DNA of 64,000 nt from Fusobacterium varium (GTDB taxonomy: Bacteria; Fusobacteriota; Fusobacteriia; Fusobacteriales; Fusobacteriaceae). The notes under the pieces were generated by a model. It had not been told where the DNA came from. It saw nothing but the letters and a program-made list of their open reading frames with translations, and did no database searches. The DNA is taken from assembly GCA_900637705.1 (NCBI GenBank), contig LR134390.1:2604001-2668000 (forward strand), in the 5' to 3' direction. The translations under genes and the position numbers were made by a program. Below are positions 13,529 through 21,872 of this stretch, in pieces. Each line of letters begins with the position of its first letter. Position 1 is the stretch's first letter.

Positions 13529-14200
13529 TTATTGGCCTTTCAACCTGCTCATATCAATTATTTTATATCTTCTCTTCTCAATTTTTTCTAAAATATTTTC
13601 TTCTAAAAAATTTTTTATTACTCTTGAAAGAGATGGACGACTCACATCAAAATATTCTGCTAAATCTTTTACAGATATTTTCATTTGAAAAAAACCATCT
13701 TTTTGATTCTCTAAAATATACTGACTGAATTTTTCTCCAATAGTTTTATTAGTAAAATTATTCCAAAGGTGATTAGATAAAAATTGTGCTTTGCAACTTA
13801 TTTCGTCCAAAAATTTTTTTAATAATCTATCATCTTTTTTCAATAATTGTATAAGTTCATTTTTTTCTATATAAAATATGGAAGTAGAAGTTACAGCATT
13901 CAAGTCTACAGGAAACCTATTCTTATCTCCAAAGATAAATGCTGTAGCTAAAAGAGAATAATTGTCTATTTCTTCTATTCTTTTTACCTCTCCGCTTTCT
14001 TTCAACATTTCTGTAGCTACTTTACCTTCCAAATTGATATACAACCCTTTTATTTCATCTCCTCTGAAAGCTATATTTTCATCTTGAGAATATTTTTTAA
14101 TCTCATATTTTATTCCAGTAAAATATTCTTCTATACTCTTCTCTTCTATCTCAGAAAACAATCCTGTTTTTTTTAATCTTTTAATTATATTTAAATCCAT
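13529..14200 (-). CDS. Crp/Fnr-family transcriptional regulator
   Basis: 223-residue regulator: an N-terminal cyclic-nucleotide-type beta-barrel (residues about 10-115, with a GDEIKGLYINLEGKV segment), a connecting helix, and a C-terminal winged helix (KDLAEYFDVSRPSLSRVIKNF, about 165-185). No N-terminal cysteine cluster of the FNR type is seen, and the usual cAMP-contact residues are not evident, so the signal is unknown. A longer reading (13 more residues from 14239) is possible, but GGAGG at 14204-14208 is correctly placed for the ATG at 14198-14200. It is divergent from the zinc-ribbon gene at 14324 across a 120-base gap and may control it; that is inference from position only. Confidence 0.88.
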   Translation of the reverse strand: MDLNIIKRLKKTGLFSEIEEKSIEEYFTGIKYEIKKYSQDENIAFRGDEIKGLYINLEGKVATEMLKESGEVKRIEEIDNYSLLATAFIFGDKNRFPVDLNAVTSTSIFYIEKNELIQLLKKDDRLLKKFLDEISCKAQFLSNHLWNNFTNKTIGEKFSQYILENQKDGFFQMKISVKDLAEYFDVSRPSLSRVIKNFLEENILEKIEKRRYKIIDMSRLKGQ

Positions 14201-14257
14201 TATGCCTCCTAACTGACTATGATTATTACTATTTTTCATTTTATCATATTTTTAAGC

Positions 14258-14286
14258 TTGAAAACATTATATTTCTCTGTTAAAAT
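14258..14286 (+). promoter_or_regulatory. Promoter of the zinc-ribbon protein gene
   Basis: TTGAAA (14258-14263), 17-base spacer, TAAAAT (14281-14286), 38 bases before the start codon at 14324. Confidence 0.6.
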
Positions 14287-14323
14287 TACTACATCAAATA
14301 AATTAATTTTAGGGAGATATAAT

Positions 14324-14677
14324 ATGAAAAAAATAGTTATTGTCTGTCCTTCTTGCCAGAAAAAAATGAAGATATCAGATAAAACAGCTAAATACAAATG
14401 TCCACATTGTGGAAATATATATAAATATACTTTTGATAAAAAAATTATCCATAATGTAAAAGATATAAGTGTTGGTTTTGTCACTACACTGAAAGATATC
14501 AAATATAATATAACAAAAAAATACAATGATACAAAAGCTACTTATAAATATATGAGCCAACTTAAAAAAAATATGAAGAATGATCCTAACTGGTCAAATT
14601 ACAGAAAACAGCAAGAAGAAATGAAAGATGTAACTCCAAAAAGATCATTTAAAAACTTTTTCAAAAAGAAAAAATAA
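14324..14677 (+). CDS. Small zinc-ribbon protein of unknown function
   Basis: 117-residue basic protein. The N-terminus is a zinc ribbon with CPSC (residues 7-10) and CPHC (residues 26-29). The rest is lysine-rich and helical, ending in KRSFKNFFKKKK, with no membrane segment. The ATG at 14324 follows GGGAGA at 14312-14317; a longer open frame back to 14219 lacks a ribosome site and is rejected. Function is not recognised; a nucleic-acid or ribosome-associated role would fit the basic tail, but that is a guess. Confidence 0.75.
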   Translation: MKKIVIVCPSCQKKMKISDKTAKYKCPHCGNIYKYTFDKKIIHNVKDISVGFVTTLKDIKYNITKKYNDTKATYKYMSQLKKNMKNDPNWSNYRKQQEEMKDVTPKRSFKNFFKKKK

Positions 14678-14680
14678 TAA

Positions 14681-14746
14681 AAAATAGGCTGATCAAAAGA
14701 AGTTTAAATAATCTTATTTTTACTTTTTAGACCAGTCTTTATTATT
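14681..14746. terminator. Probable terminator between the zinc-ribbon gene and the MATE gene
   Basis: An imperfect long hairpin (arms near 14681-14703 and 14724-14742, with GGCTGATC opposite GACCAGTC) followed by T-rich sequence on the plus strand; it separates converging genes. Confidence 0.5.
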
Positions 14747-14862
14747 TTTTTCTTCAGTATTTCTTAATCTTTTTTCTATTAACTTCCATTATATTTAATA
14801 TACTTTTTCTATACTTAATTCTATTTAGTTTATAAATCTTTCCCCGTTATTTTCCATTTTCA

Positions 14863-16228
14863 TTATCCTATTGCTCTTCTTTTTAATAACTTAGGAAATC
14901 TAATACTAAATACTGTAGCTGTTATTGAAGCTGCTAATATCCCTGCTACTGGCTCTGCTAAAAATACTGCAAATACTTTATTTTCAAAGAAAAATGGAAA
15001 TATTAAAGCAAATGGTACTAAAAGTATTATTTTTTTCAGTAAAGAAAGTATAAGAGAAACTTTAGCTTCTCCCAAAGCAACAAATGTCTGTTGACATGGA
15101 ACTTGAACCCCCATCATAAAAAGTCCTGCCCCATATATATTCAATGCCCACACTGTAAATTTTATGAGTTCTTTATCTTCTGTAAACATAGTCACAAACA
15201 TAGCTGGGAATAAAATTTCTATAAGCCATGCTATTCCACAATATCCCATACTCATAAACAGAAGTATTTATATGCTTTTTTTACTCTATCTATATTCCTT
15301 GCTCCATAATTATAACTTACTATTGGTTGAACTCCCTGTGCAAGACCAAAAACTGGCATTTGAAGTACTTGAATAACACTTCCACATATAGTCATAGCTC
15401 CCACAGCTAAATCTCCTCCAAATTTTTGAAGGGAAGAATTAAGTACTACATTTACCACACTATTTGTACTCTGCATTACAAAAGGTGAGAGTCCAAGACC
15501 TATTATGGGAATTATTACTGATTTTTTATTTTAAAATATTCTTTTTTTATTTTTATTTTTGTATTTTTTCCTATTAAAAACTTTGTTACCCATATTGCTG
15601 ATACAGCTTGTGATACAACAGTTGCAACTGCTGCTCCTTGTACTCCCATTTTAAAGTAAAAAATCAAAATAGGATCAAGAATTATATTTAAAACTGCTCC
15701 TATAAGTACTGTAAGCATTCCTGTTCTTGCAAACCCTTGAGCAGTTATAAAACTATTAAGAACTAATGTAGCCTGAACAAAAATTGTTCCACATACATAT
15801 ATGTTAAGATACTTTAATCCATACACTATTGTTTTATCACTAGCACCAAACATCATTAAAAGAGGCTCTTGAAAAACTAAAAAGAAAACTGTAAGAACTG
15901 TTGCCATCACTATCATTCCAGAAAAACAGTTCCCTAAGATTTCTTCTGCTGCATCATTATTTTTTTCTCCCATTTTGATAGCAGCCTTTGGTGCCCCTCC
16001 CATTCCTAAAAGAGCTCCAAAAGCAGATATAAGCATTACAATTGGAAATGTTACTCCTACTCCTGTAAGAGCTGTTCCCCCTACTTCTGGTATTCTTCCA
16101 ATATATATTCTATCTACTATATTATATAAAGCATTTATTAATTGAGCAGTGATTGCTGGAATAGTCAGATTTATTATTAATTTACCTATACTGTCTTTTC
16201 CAAGATCATTTTTTTTCATTTGTTCCAT
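14863..16228 (-). pseudogene. MATE-family multidrug/Na+ antiporter, two frameshifts
   Basis: Inner-membrane exporter of the MATE family (MepA-like subgroup). The pieces are residues 1-237 (15515-16228), a 74-residue middle (15252-15476) and a 130-residue end (14863-15255), together about 455 residues and 12 membrane segments, which is normal. The start has the conserved LTIPAITAQLINALYNIVDRIYIG and later GGAPKAAIKMGE. The first break is at T6 on the plus strand (15522-15527): one added base gives KKSVIIPIIGLGLSPFVMQSTNS. The second lies within 15252-15270, where one added A or T joins ...DRVKKAYK to the next segment. GGGGGAGAAC precedes the ATG. Substrate cannot be told. Intact if the homopolymer calls are wrong. 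Confidence 0.85.
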
Positions 16229-16259
16229 TTGTTCTCCCCCATTTAGTTTTCTATGTTTT

Positions 16260-16751
16260 CTAATAATCTGAAGCTTTAAAAGACAGTTCCAGCTTTTCTA
16301 ATTTTGATTCAAGTTTTCTATATTTTACTCCTGCTGCATCTAACATTCTTTTTGATGCCATATCAGATTTTGTTCCACAATACTTATCTGAGAGATAAAC
16401 AAGCTCTTTTATTCCACTTTGTATAATTGCTTTGCTACATTCATGACATGGAAAAAGTGCTACATATAATGTACAATTTTTTAATGTTTTTGTACTATTC
16501 AATATTGCATTTAATTCTGCATGACATACAAATGGATATTTTGTATCAAGAAATTCTCCATCTCTCTCCCAAGGAAATTCATCATCACTACATCCTTTAG
16601 GAAGTCCATTATATCCTACCCCAATTATTCTCCTCTCCTCATTAACAATGCAGGCTCCCACTTGAGTATTAGGATCCTTACTCCTTTTAGCTGAAAGAAG
16701 AGCTACCCCCATAAAATATTCATCCCATTCTATATAATCTTCTCTTTTCAT
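16260..16751 (-). CDS. Deoxycytidylate (dCMP) deaminase
   Basis: 163-residue cytosolic enzyme converting dCMP to dUMP, feeding thymidylate synthesis. The zinc site is complete: HAELNAI (catalytic His and Glu, about residue 77) and PCHECSKAI (about 101-109). NTQVGACIV and VGYNGLP near the N-terminus are typical of dCMP deaminase/ComEB proteins. A reading from a TTG five codons upstream exists, but AAGGAGAG just before the ATG at 16749-16751 decides the start. It lies 31 bases upstream of the MATE gene on the same strand and may be co-transcribed. Confidence 0.92.
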   Translation of the reverse strand: MKREDYIEWDEYFMGVALLSAKRSKDPNTQVGACIVNEERRIIGVGYNGLPKGCSDDEFPWERDGEFLDTKYPFVCHAELNAILNSTKTLKNCTLYVALFPCHECSKAIIQSGIKELVYLSDKYCGTKSDMASKRMLDAAGVKYRKLESKLEKLELSFKASDY

Positions 16752-16897
16752 GATTCTCTCCTTCAATAATATTTTTTATTATATATACCAATATATCATA
16801 CCTGACTTGATTTTTTCAATTTTTTCAAAATTTTATTTGTTATATCTGAAAATTTAAAGTAAAATAATCTATAAGTACATTACTAGGAGGCTATTTT

Positions 16898-17392
16898 ATG
16901 AAAAAAATAATATTTTTATTTCTATGTTTATACAGTTTGGCTTTTGGAATTATTGATTTTAATGAAGTAAATTGGGGAGATAGTAAAAGTAATCTTGATC
17001 TTATTTTCCCAAAATTAAAAGAGGAACCATCTCTTTATCCTGATATGAAAATATATGCTTTTGAAAAACCAAATGATAATGTTAGTAAATATACTTTTTA
17101 TTTTAGTAATGGAAGACTTTTCAAAATAGAAGTTCTTTTTAACAAAGAAACTGTTGGAAGAAATGAAATCAAACAAATTTATGGTGATCTTGTACAAAAA
17201 ATGGGAAAGCCTATTTCTAAAAATCCTATTGATCAAAAATTTAATGGACTTACTTTAAGAGGTAATTCATTAAAATTTGTTCCTAATATTTCAACATCAG
17301 TTTATTATAAAGGTATTGACACTATTGATGAAGTTGGAAAAATGATAGATTCTAATCTAATTATTGAATATGTAGATGCTACAAAAGAATAA
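16898..17392 (+). CDS. Exported protein of unknown function
   Basis: 164 residues with a clear signal peptide (residues 1-17, MKKIIFLFLCLYSLAFG). The mature part has a DFNEVNWGDSKSNLDLIFP opening, which resembles small secreted proteins where a short acidic/aromatic segment precedes a beta-rich domain, but I do not recognise the family. AGGAGG precedes the ATG by 8 bases. Stand-alone gene followed by a terminator. Confidence 0.75.
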   Translation: MKKIIFLFLCLYSLAFGIIDFNEVNWGDSKSNLDLIFPKLKEEPSLYPDMKIYAFEKPNDNVSKYTFYFSNGRLFKIEVLFNKETVGRNEIKQIYGDLVQKMGKPISKNPIDQKFNGLTLRGNSLKFVPNISTSVYYKGIDTIDEVGKMIDSNLIIEYVDATKE

Positions 17393-17396
17393 AATA

Positions 17397-17436
17397 AAAA
17401 AGCTGACTTCAGAATTATAATTTTAGTCAGCTTTTT
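17397..17436. terminator. Bidirectional terminator
   Basis: Twelve-base arms AAAAAGCTGACT (17397-17408) and AGTCAGCTTTTT (17425-17436) between converging genes; the stop codon of the minus-strand kinase lies inside it. Confidence 0.85.
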
Positions 17437-17931
17437 TTATCAATTTTTCTATCTGAATAACAATTTCTTCAACTGATATTTTATCTGTATTTATTTTTAT
17501 GGTATCCATCATTTTGTAATTATCCATTTTTATATAACTTCTTTCCAAAACATTTTCATCCCTTATTCCATTTTCTACATCTTTCATTATTCTTTTTTTT
17601 AATTCTTCTTTTGAACATATTAAAGAAAATTTATATAATTTATAATTACTTGATTCCAATTTTTTATTATGTCTTGTATAATATTTTCTTCATGCATTAC
17701 CCAACAGAAAATCACATTTTCATATTCACTGCATTTTAGAAAATTATTTAAAAGAAAGGTTATATTTTCCAATACCATTTTTTTAGTCTCATTATTTACA
17801 ATAAAAGGATCCATGTTCCAACACCAATCTCCATCAAGAAAAATACTTTTATTTAAAAGAATTTTAAGTTTTTGACTTACTGTTGTTTTTCCAGAACCCA
17901 TAGTTCCATTGATAAAAATTAAATTTTTCAC
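17423..17931 (-). pseudogene. Small P-loop kinase-like ATPase, frameshifted
   Basis: P-loop protein with Walker A NGTMGSGKTT (residues 8-17) and a FLDGDWCW segment, as in small nucleotide/shikimate-kinase-like AAA-type proteins of unknown substrate. Residues 1-92 are in one frame; the remainder (KLESSNYKLYKFSLICSKEELKKRI...) is in another. The break is at T6 on the plus strand (17660-17665): one extra base gives DIIKKLESSNYK and a 169-residue protein. As written, the first frame ends at INFL-stop. Family membership is from the P-loop and general layout only. Confidence 0.72.
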
Positions 17932-17961
17932 AATATTCTCCTAATTTACAAAAAAATTTCT

Positions 17962-18011
17962 AATAATATAATGAGAGAATATTTAGAATTAATTTCTCTC
18001 ATTATATTATT
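17962..18011 (-). terminator. Terminator after cstA
   Basis: Perfect 18-base inverted repeat (17962-17979 with 17994-18011), 14-base loop, T-rich on both exits; lies directly after the cstA stop on the minus strand. Confidence 0.8.
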
Positions 18012-18021
18012 TTTTAAGATA

Positions 18022-19734
18022 TCAAATCTCCATTCTTACAATATTCTTTTTTCTTCTATTTTCCCACAATACTTTTCCTCCCTCAATTACCAAAATAAAT
18101 GCAAGGGCGAATATAGGAATGATAATAACACATTGAAGTCCGTGTACTGCAAGACTTCCTTTCCCACTCATAAGTATAAGTACATTTGACTTAAAAGAAA
18201 TCAACAAAGAACTCATTGTTGCCATAAGCATAAACACCATTGGAATAAAAAGCATCTTATTATTTTTTCCTTTCTTAGAAAGCCATACAGATACTCCAAG
18301 AAAACAAGGTACAGCAACTAATTGATTACAAGCTCCAAATAAAGGCCATATATTCTTATATCCTCCAAGGCATAAGACTCCACCTAAAATAACTGTTATG
18401 AAAGTTCCTACATACATATTTCCCAAAGATTTTCTAATTTTACCTGCCTTTTCTCCTGCTTTAGCTGCAAATAATTCTTGAAACATAAATCTTCCAAGCC
18501 TTGTAGCAGTATCTAAAGATGTAAGTGCAAAAGCTGAAATTGCAAGTGAAATAACTGTAAATGTTGTACTTACTGCTATTTCACCCATTCCTAAAGTTTT
18601 AAAGAATCCAGAAATAGCAGAAGCAAAAACCACTGCTGGTGTTCCTTTAGGCATTTCATTATTTGTGAATAATGCTCCTACTGCTATAAGAGCTACAACT
18701 GCAAGTCCACACTCTATAAGCATAGCTCCATATCCAATAAGTTTTGCATCTTTTTCATTGTCTAATTGTTTTGATGTAGTTCCTGATCCAATCAAGCTAT
18801 GAAAACCTGAAATAGCTCCACATGCCACTGTGATAAATAGATATGGAAACATAACCTGTCCATTAAAACTGCTTGTCCACCCAGTAAAAGCTGGAAGATT
18901 TACAGTAGGATTACTCCCTACTATACCAATAACTGCTGCTATTATCATAAAATATAAAAGAAAACTATTAAGATAATCTCTAGGTTGCAAAAGAATCCAT
19001 ACTGGTGTTACTGACGCAATAAAAATATATACAAATACCATTCCCAACCAAAAAGTTTTGCTTAGATATATTGGATATTTTAGTCCAACAGCTATACACA
19101 CTACCAAAAGTCCTACTCCTGCCACTGATGATACTATAAGAGGAGCATTTTTTCTATGAATAAGAAATCCAAATACTACTGCCAGTGGTATAAAAAGTAC
19201 AGAAGCTGTTGCTACTGACCCATTTGCCGAATTATACACTTTTACTCCATCAGCTGCAACTGTATATCCTTGAAATGTAGAGGCAACAATATCGGCAAAA
19301 GCTGCAACTACTAAAAGAAGTACAAGCCATGAAAAAATAGTAAAAAGTATCTTACATCTGTATCCTATATTTTCTTCAATAACTTCTCCTAAAGATTTTC
19401 CTTTATGTCTTATTGAAACTATTATCGAAGAAAAATCCTGTACTGCTCCAAAGAATATTCCACCAATAATTATCCATAGCAACACTGGCACCCAACCAAA
19501 CACTGCTGCCTGAATAGGACCATTAATCGGTCCTGCTCCTGCTATGGAAGCAAAATGATGTCCCAAAAGAACTGGTGCTTTTGCTGGTATGTAATCGATT
19601 CCATCATTAAATTCATGTGAAGGTGTTTTCCTTGAAGGATCTACATCCCATTGTTTTGCCAACCATGATCCATAGGTTACATATGCAATAAAAAAGCACA
19701 AAATTGAACATACTAAAATAATTACTCCGCTCAT
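18022..19734 (-). CDS. cstA: CstA-family carbon-starvation transporter
   Basis: 570-residue polytopic membrane protein (about 15-16 hydrophobic segments). The conserved CstA core is present: GHHFASIAGAGPINGP near residue 60, FGAVQDFSSI near 97 and GFHSLIGSGTTSKQ near 313. Members import peptides or pyruvate under carbon limitation. The length is shorter than the E. coli protein (about 700) but usual for anaerobes. A GGGGGAAAG site precedes the ATG. Only 12 bases separate it from the upstream unknown gene, which itself is 16 bases from ilvE, so ilvE-19747-cstA looks like one operon linking branched-chain amino-acid turnover to nutrient uptake. Confidence 0.93.
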   Translation of the reverse strand: MSGVIILVCSILCFFIAYVTYGSWLAKQWDVDPSRKTPSHEFNDGIDYIPAKAPVLLGHHFASIAGAGPINGPIQAAVFGWVPVLLWIIIGGIFFGAVQDFSSIIVSIRHKGKSLGEVIEENIGYRCKILFTIFSWLVLLLVVAAFADIVASTFQGYTVAADGVKVYNSANGSVATASVLFIPLAVVFGFLIHRKNAPLIVSSVAGVGLLVVCIAVGLKYPIYLSKTFWLGMVFVYIFIASVTPVWILLQPRDYLNSFLLYFMIIAAVIGIVGSNPTVNLPAFTGWTSSFNGQVMFPYLFITVACGAISGFHSLIGSGTTSKQLDNEKDAKLIGYGAMLIECGLAVVALIAVGALFTNNEMPKGTPAVVFASAISGFFKTLGMGEIAVSTTFTVISLAISAFALTSLDTATRLGRFMFQELFAAKAGEKAGKIRKSLGNMYVGTFITVILGGVLCLGGYKNIWPLFGACNQLVAVPCFLGVSVWLSKKGKNNKMLFIPMVFMLMATMSSLLISFKSNVLILMSGKGSLAVHGLQCVIIIPIFALAFILVIEGGKVLWENRRKKNIVRMEI

Positions 19735-19746
19735 AAATCTTTCCCC

Positions 19747-20286
19747 CTAGTTCAATATATTATTTTGTTCAAAAATTTTTCTGTAAAATTTACCTAAAAC
19801 CTTCCCTGACTTATTTGTTACAATTTCCATATTTTCTGTATCAATAACTATTATTCTACCTGAGGTATAACCTCTTATGAAAAAAAGATAATTTTTTTCA
19901 TATTTATATTTTTCTATTTTTCTTTTCATATCATCTGAAATTCTTTTAGAAGTAAAAATAACAACAGTCAGAAAACTATACATATGATTTTTCTCTGGAT
20001 ATTTTTCTCCCTTCCTCACAAGAAAGGGTTCCATATACTCTTTTATCAAGATATCCACTTTTTTTAAATCATTCATTTTTATTTCAGAGATATCCATAAA
20101 AATGATATGTTCATGACTTTTAACTTCCCAGAGCTGTACCTCTTTTACCAAAACATATTTTTCAGAATGAGAATAAAAATGTCCATAAGCTAAATATTTT
20201 TCACCATTTATCTCTTCATCTCTGTATATATCAAATGTCTTTTCATATTGTTCTGCTATTTTATTAAAATATTCTCCTGTTGTCAT
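19747..20286 (-). CDS. Protein of unknown function between ilvE and cstA
   Basis: 179 residues, soluble, mixed alpha/beta, rich in Lys, Glu and Tyr, with no signal peptide or membrane segment. Segments FLTVVIFTSKRISDDMKRKI and IRGYTSGRIIVIDTENMEIVTNKSGK look like beta-alpha units but I do not recognise a family. A GAGGAA site precedes the ATG at 20284-20286. Tight spacing on both sides indicates co-transcription with ilvE and cstA, so a role accessory to either is possible. Confidence 0.75.
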   Translation of the reverse strand: MTTGEYFNKIAEQYEKTFDIYRDEEINGEKYLAYGHFYSHSEKYVLVKEVQLWEVKSHEHIIFMDISEIKMNDLKKVDILIKEYMEPFLVRKGEKYPEKNHMYSFLTVVIFTSKRISDDMKRKIEKYKYEKNYLFFIRGYTSGRIIVIDTENMEIVTNKSGKVLGKFYRKIFEQNNILN

Positions 20287-20302
20287 AATAAATTCCTCAT
20301 TT

Positions 20303-21370
20303 CTATCTTTTTACTTCATGAGTCCAACCAAATTTATCCTCTATTTTTCCCCATTGAATATCTGTCAATGTATCATAAAGTCTTTGAGTAAGTTCTCCTG
20401 TTTTAAAATTATTAATTATTGCTATTTCTCCCTTATAGTTCAGTTCTCCTACTGGAGAAATAACAGCTGCTGTTCCTGTCCCAAAAGCTTCTTCTAATTC
20501 TCCTTTACTTGCTGCTTCCATTAGAAAATCTATAGTAAAATGTTCTTCATGAACTTTATATCCCCATTCTTTTAAAAGAGCTATGCACGAATCACGAGTT
20601 ACACCTGGAAGAACTGTTCCATCAATAGGAGCAGTATAGATTTCATTATTTATTTTAAACATTACATTCATTGTTCCAACTTCTTCTACATATTTTCTTT
20701 CTACTCCATCTAGCCATAAAACCTGAGTGTATCCAAGTCTGGCTGCTTTTTCCTGAGCAGCAATACTAGAAGCATAATTTCCACCACATTTTGTAAATCC
20801 TGTTCCTCCTTTTGTTGCACGGACATATTCATCTTCAACATATATTTTTACTGGATTTACACCTTCTGGATAATAATTCCCTACTGGTGAAAGAATAATA
20901 ATAAACTTATATGATATTGCTGGATGTACACCTACAGCAACTTCAGTAGCAAATATAAATGGTCTAATATATAGAGATGTTCCTTCTAAATGAGGTATCC
21001 AATCTTTCTCATGATTTACAATGGCTTCCACTGCTTCAACAAACATTTCCTCTGGAAGTTCTGCCATACAAAGCCTTTTATTTGAGTTTCTCATTCTCTT
21101 TGCATTCATTTCTGGACGAAATAAAAGAATACGATCATCTGGTGCACGATATGCTTTTAATCCTTCAAATGTTTCCTGAGCATAATGAAGAACCATTGAG
21201 GCTGGATTCATAGAAATAGGTCCAAATGGAACTATCCTTGCATCGTGCCAACCTTGTCCTTTATCATAATCCATAACAAACATATAGTCAGTAAAATGCT
21301 TTCCAAATCCAAGTTTACTTTCATCTGGTTTAACCTTTAAATGTTCTGATTTTTCTACTCTTATTTCCAT
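20303..21370 (-). CDS. ilvE: Branched-chain amino acid aminotransferase
   Basis: 355-residue class IV PLP enzyme exchanging amino groups between Leu, Ile, Val and 2-oxoglutarate, in the cytosol. Typical features: ETFEGLKAYR near residue 68, the PLP lysine in FTKCGGNYA (about 195-203), and EVGTMNVMF (about 229). The length and N-terminal GFGKHFTDYMF place it in the long bacterial BCAT2 subgroup. In a peptide-fermenting anaerobe it can also start branched-chain amino-acid degradation. Upstream lie a TATAAT near 21385-21390, a terminator and a small Ile/Leu/Val-rich reading frame, which may be regulatory. Confidence 0.95.
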   Translation of the reverse strand: MEIRVEKSEHLKVKPDESKLGFGKHFTDYMFVMDYDKGQGWHDARIVPFGPISMNPASMVLHYAQETFEGLKAYRAPDDRILLFRPEMNAKRMRNSNKRLCMAELPEEMFVEAVEAIVNHEKDWIPHLEGTSLYIRPFIFATEVAVGVHPAISYKFIIILSPVGNYYPEGVNPVKIYVEDEYVRATKGGTGFTKCGGNYASSIAAQEKAARLGYTQVLWLDGVERKYVEEVGTMNVMFKINNEIYTAPIDGTVLPGVTRDSCIALLKEWGYKVHEEHFTIDFLMEAASKGELEEAFGTGTAAVISPVGELNYKGEIAIINNFKTGELTQRLYDTLTDIQWGKIEDKFGWTHEVKR

Positions 21371-21427
21371 TTTTTCCCCCTTAAAATTATACTATTTTTC
21401 TTTAATTTAAAATTTTTATAAAAAAAA

Positions 21428-21442
21428 CAGCCTGTCAGGCTG
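21428..21442 (-). terminator. Terminator between the 49-residue peptide gene and ilvE
   Basis: Inverted repeat CAGCC/GGCTG (21428-21442, five-base loop) followed on the minus strand by eight or more U. It lies between the small reading frame at 21511-21660 and the ilvE start. Confidence 0.75.
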
Positions 21443-21510
21443 CTTATATCAACATTATTAAAATATCCATAAAATTATCATTAAAAAGTATTATTATTTC
21501 CATTTAAAAA

Positions 21511-21660
21511 TTACTCAAATGGAACAAAAATATCCTTTACAACAAGATTTCTGTGGAATAATGCCGCAACTTTTCCTAACATAAATATCTGTATATAGTT
21601 TTTTTCTCTACATATGAGTAGTATATATATGACAAATATTATGCTTAGTATCACGAACAT
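21511..21660 (-). CDS. 49-residue membrane peptide upstream of ilvE (possible leader)
   Basis: Short frame with ATG at 21658-21660 and an excellent GGAGG site six bases before it. Residues 1-17 (MFVILSIIFVIYILLIC) form one membrane segment, the rest is short and soluble. 21 of 49 residues are Ile, Leu or Val. A terminator follows and ilvE starts 58 bases after that, so it could be an attenuation leader for branched-chain amino acids, or simply a small membrane protein with its own terminator. No antiterminator pairing was found. Confidence 0.6.
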   Translation of the reverse strand: MFVILSIIFVIYILLICREKNYIQIFMLGKVAALFHRNLVVKDIFVPFE

Positions 21661-21795
21661 TCTTATTCCTCCTATTTTTAAAATCATTTTATAGGTTTGA
21701 GTATAACCCTAAATTAAAAAAAATCAAGTGTTTTTTTAAAAAAAATTTCATTTCATAATTTTTGAAAGATATTTTTTCATAAATAGCAAAATAAA

Positions 21796-21832
21796 AAACA
21801 GTAGTTGAGATTAATTCCCCCATCTACTGTTT
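21796..21832 (-). terminator. Terminator after yfcC
   Basis: Nine-base arms AAACAGTAG (21796-21804) and CTACTGTTT (21824-21832) just beyond the yfcC stop, with T-rich flank on the minus strand. Confidence 0.7.
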
Positions 21833-21872
21833 TCTTTTATTTTTAACATTAATTAAATATTTTCAATATTTT

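Noticed and set aside
21371-21510. T-box leader upstream of ilvE
   Set aside because: The conserved T-box sequence and specifier stem are not seen; only a short hairpin and a small reading frame.
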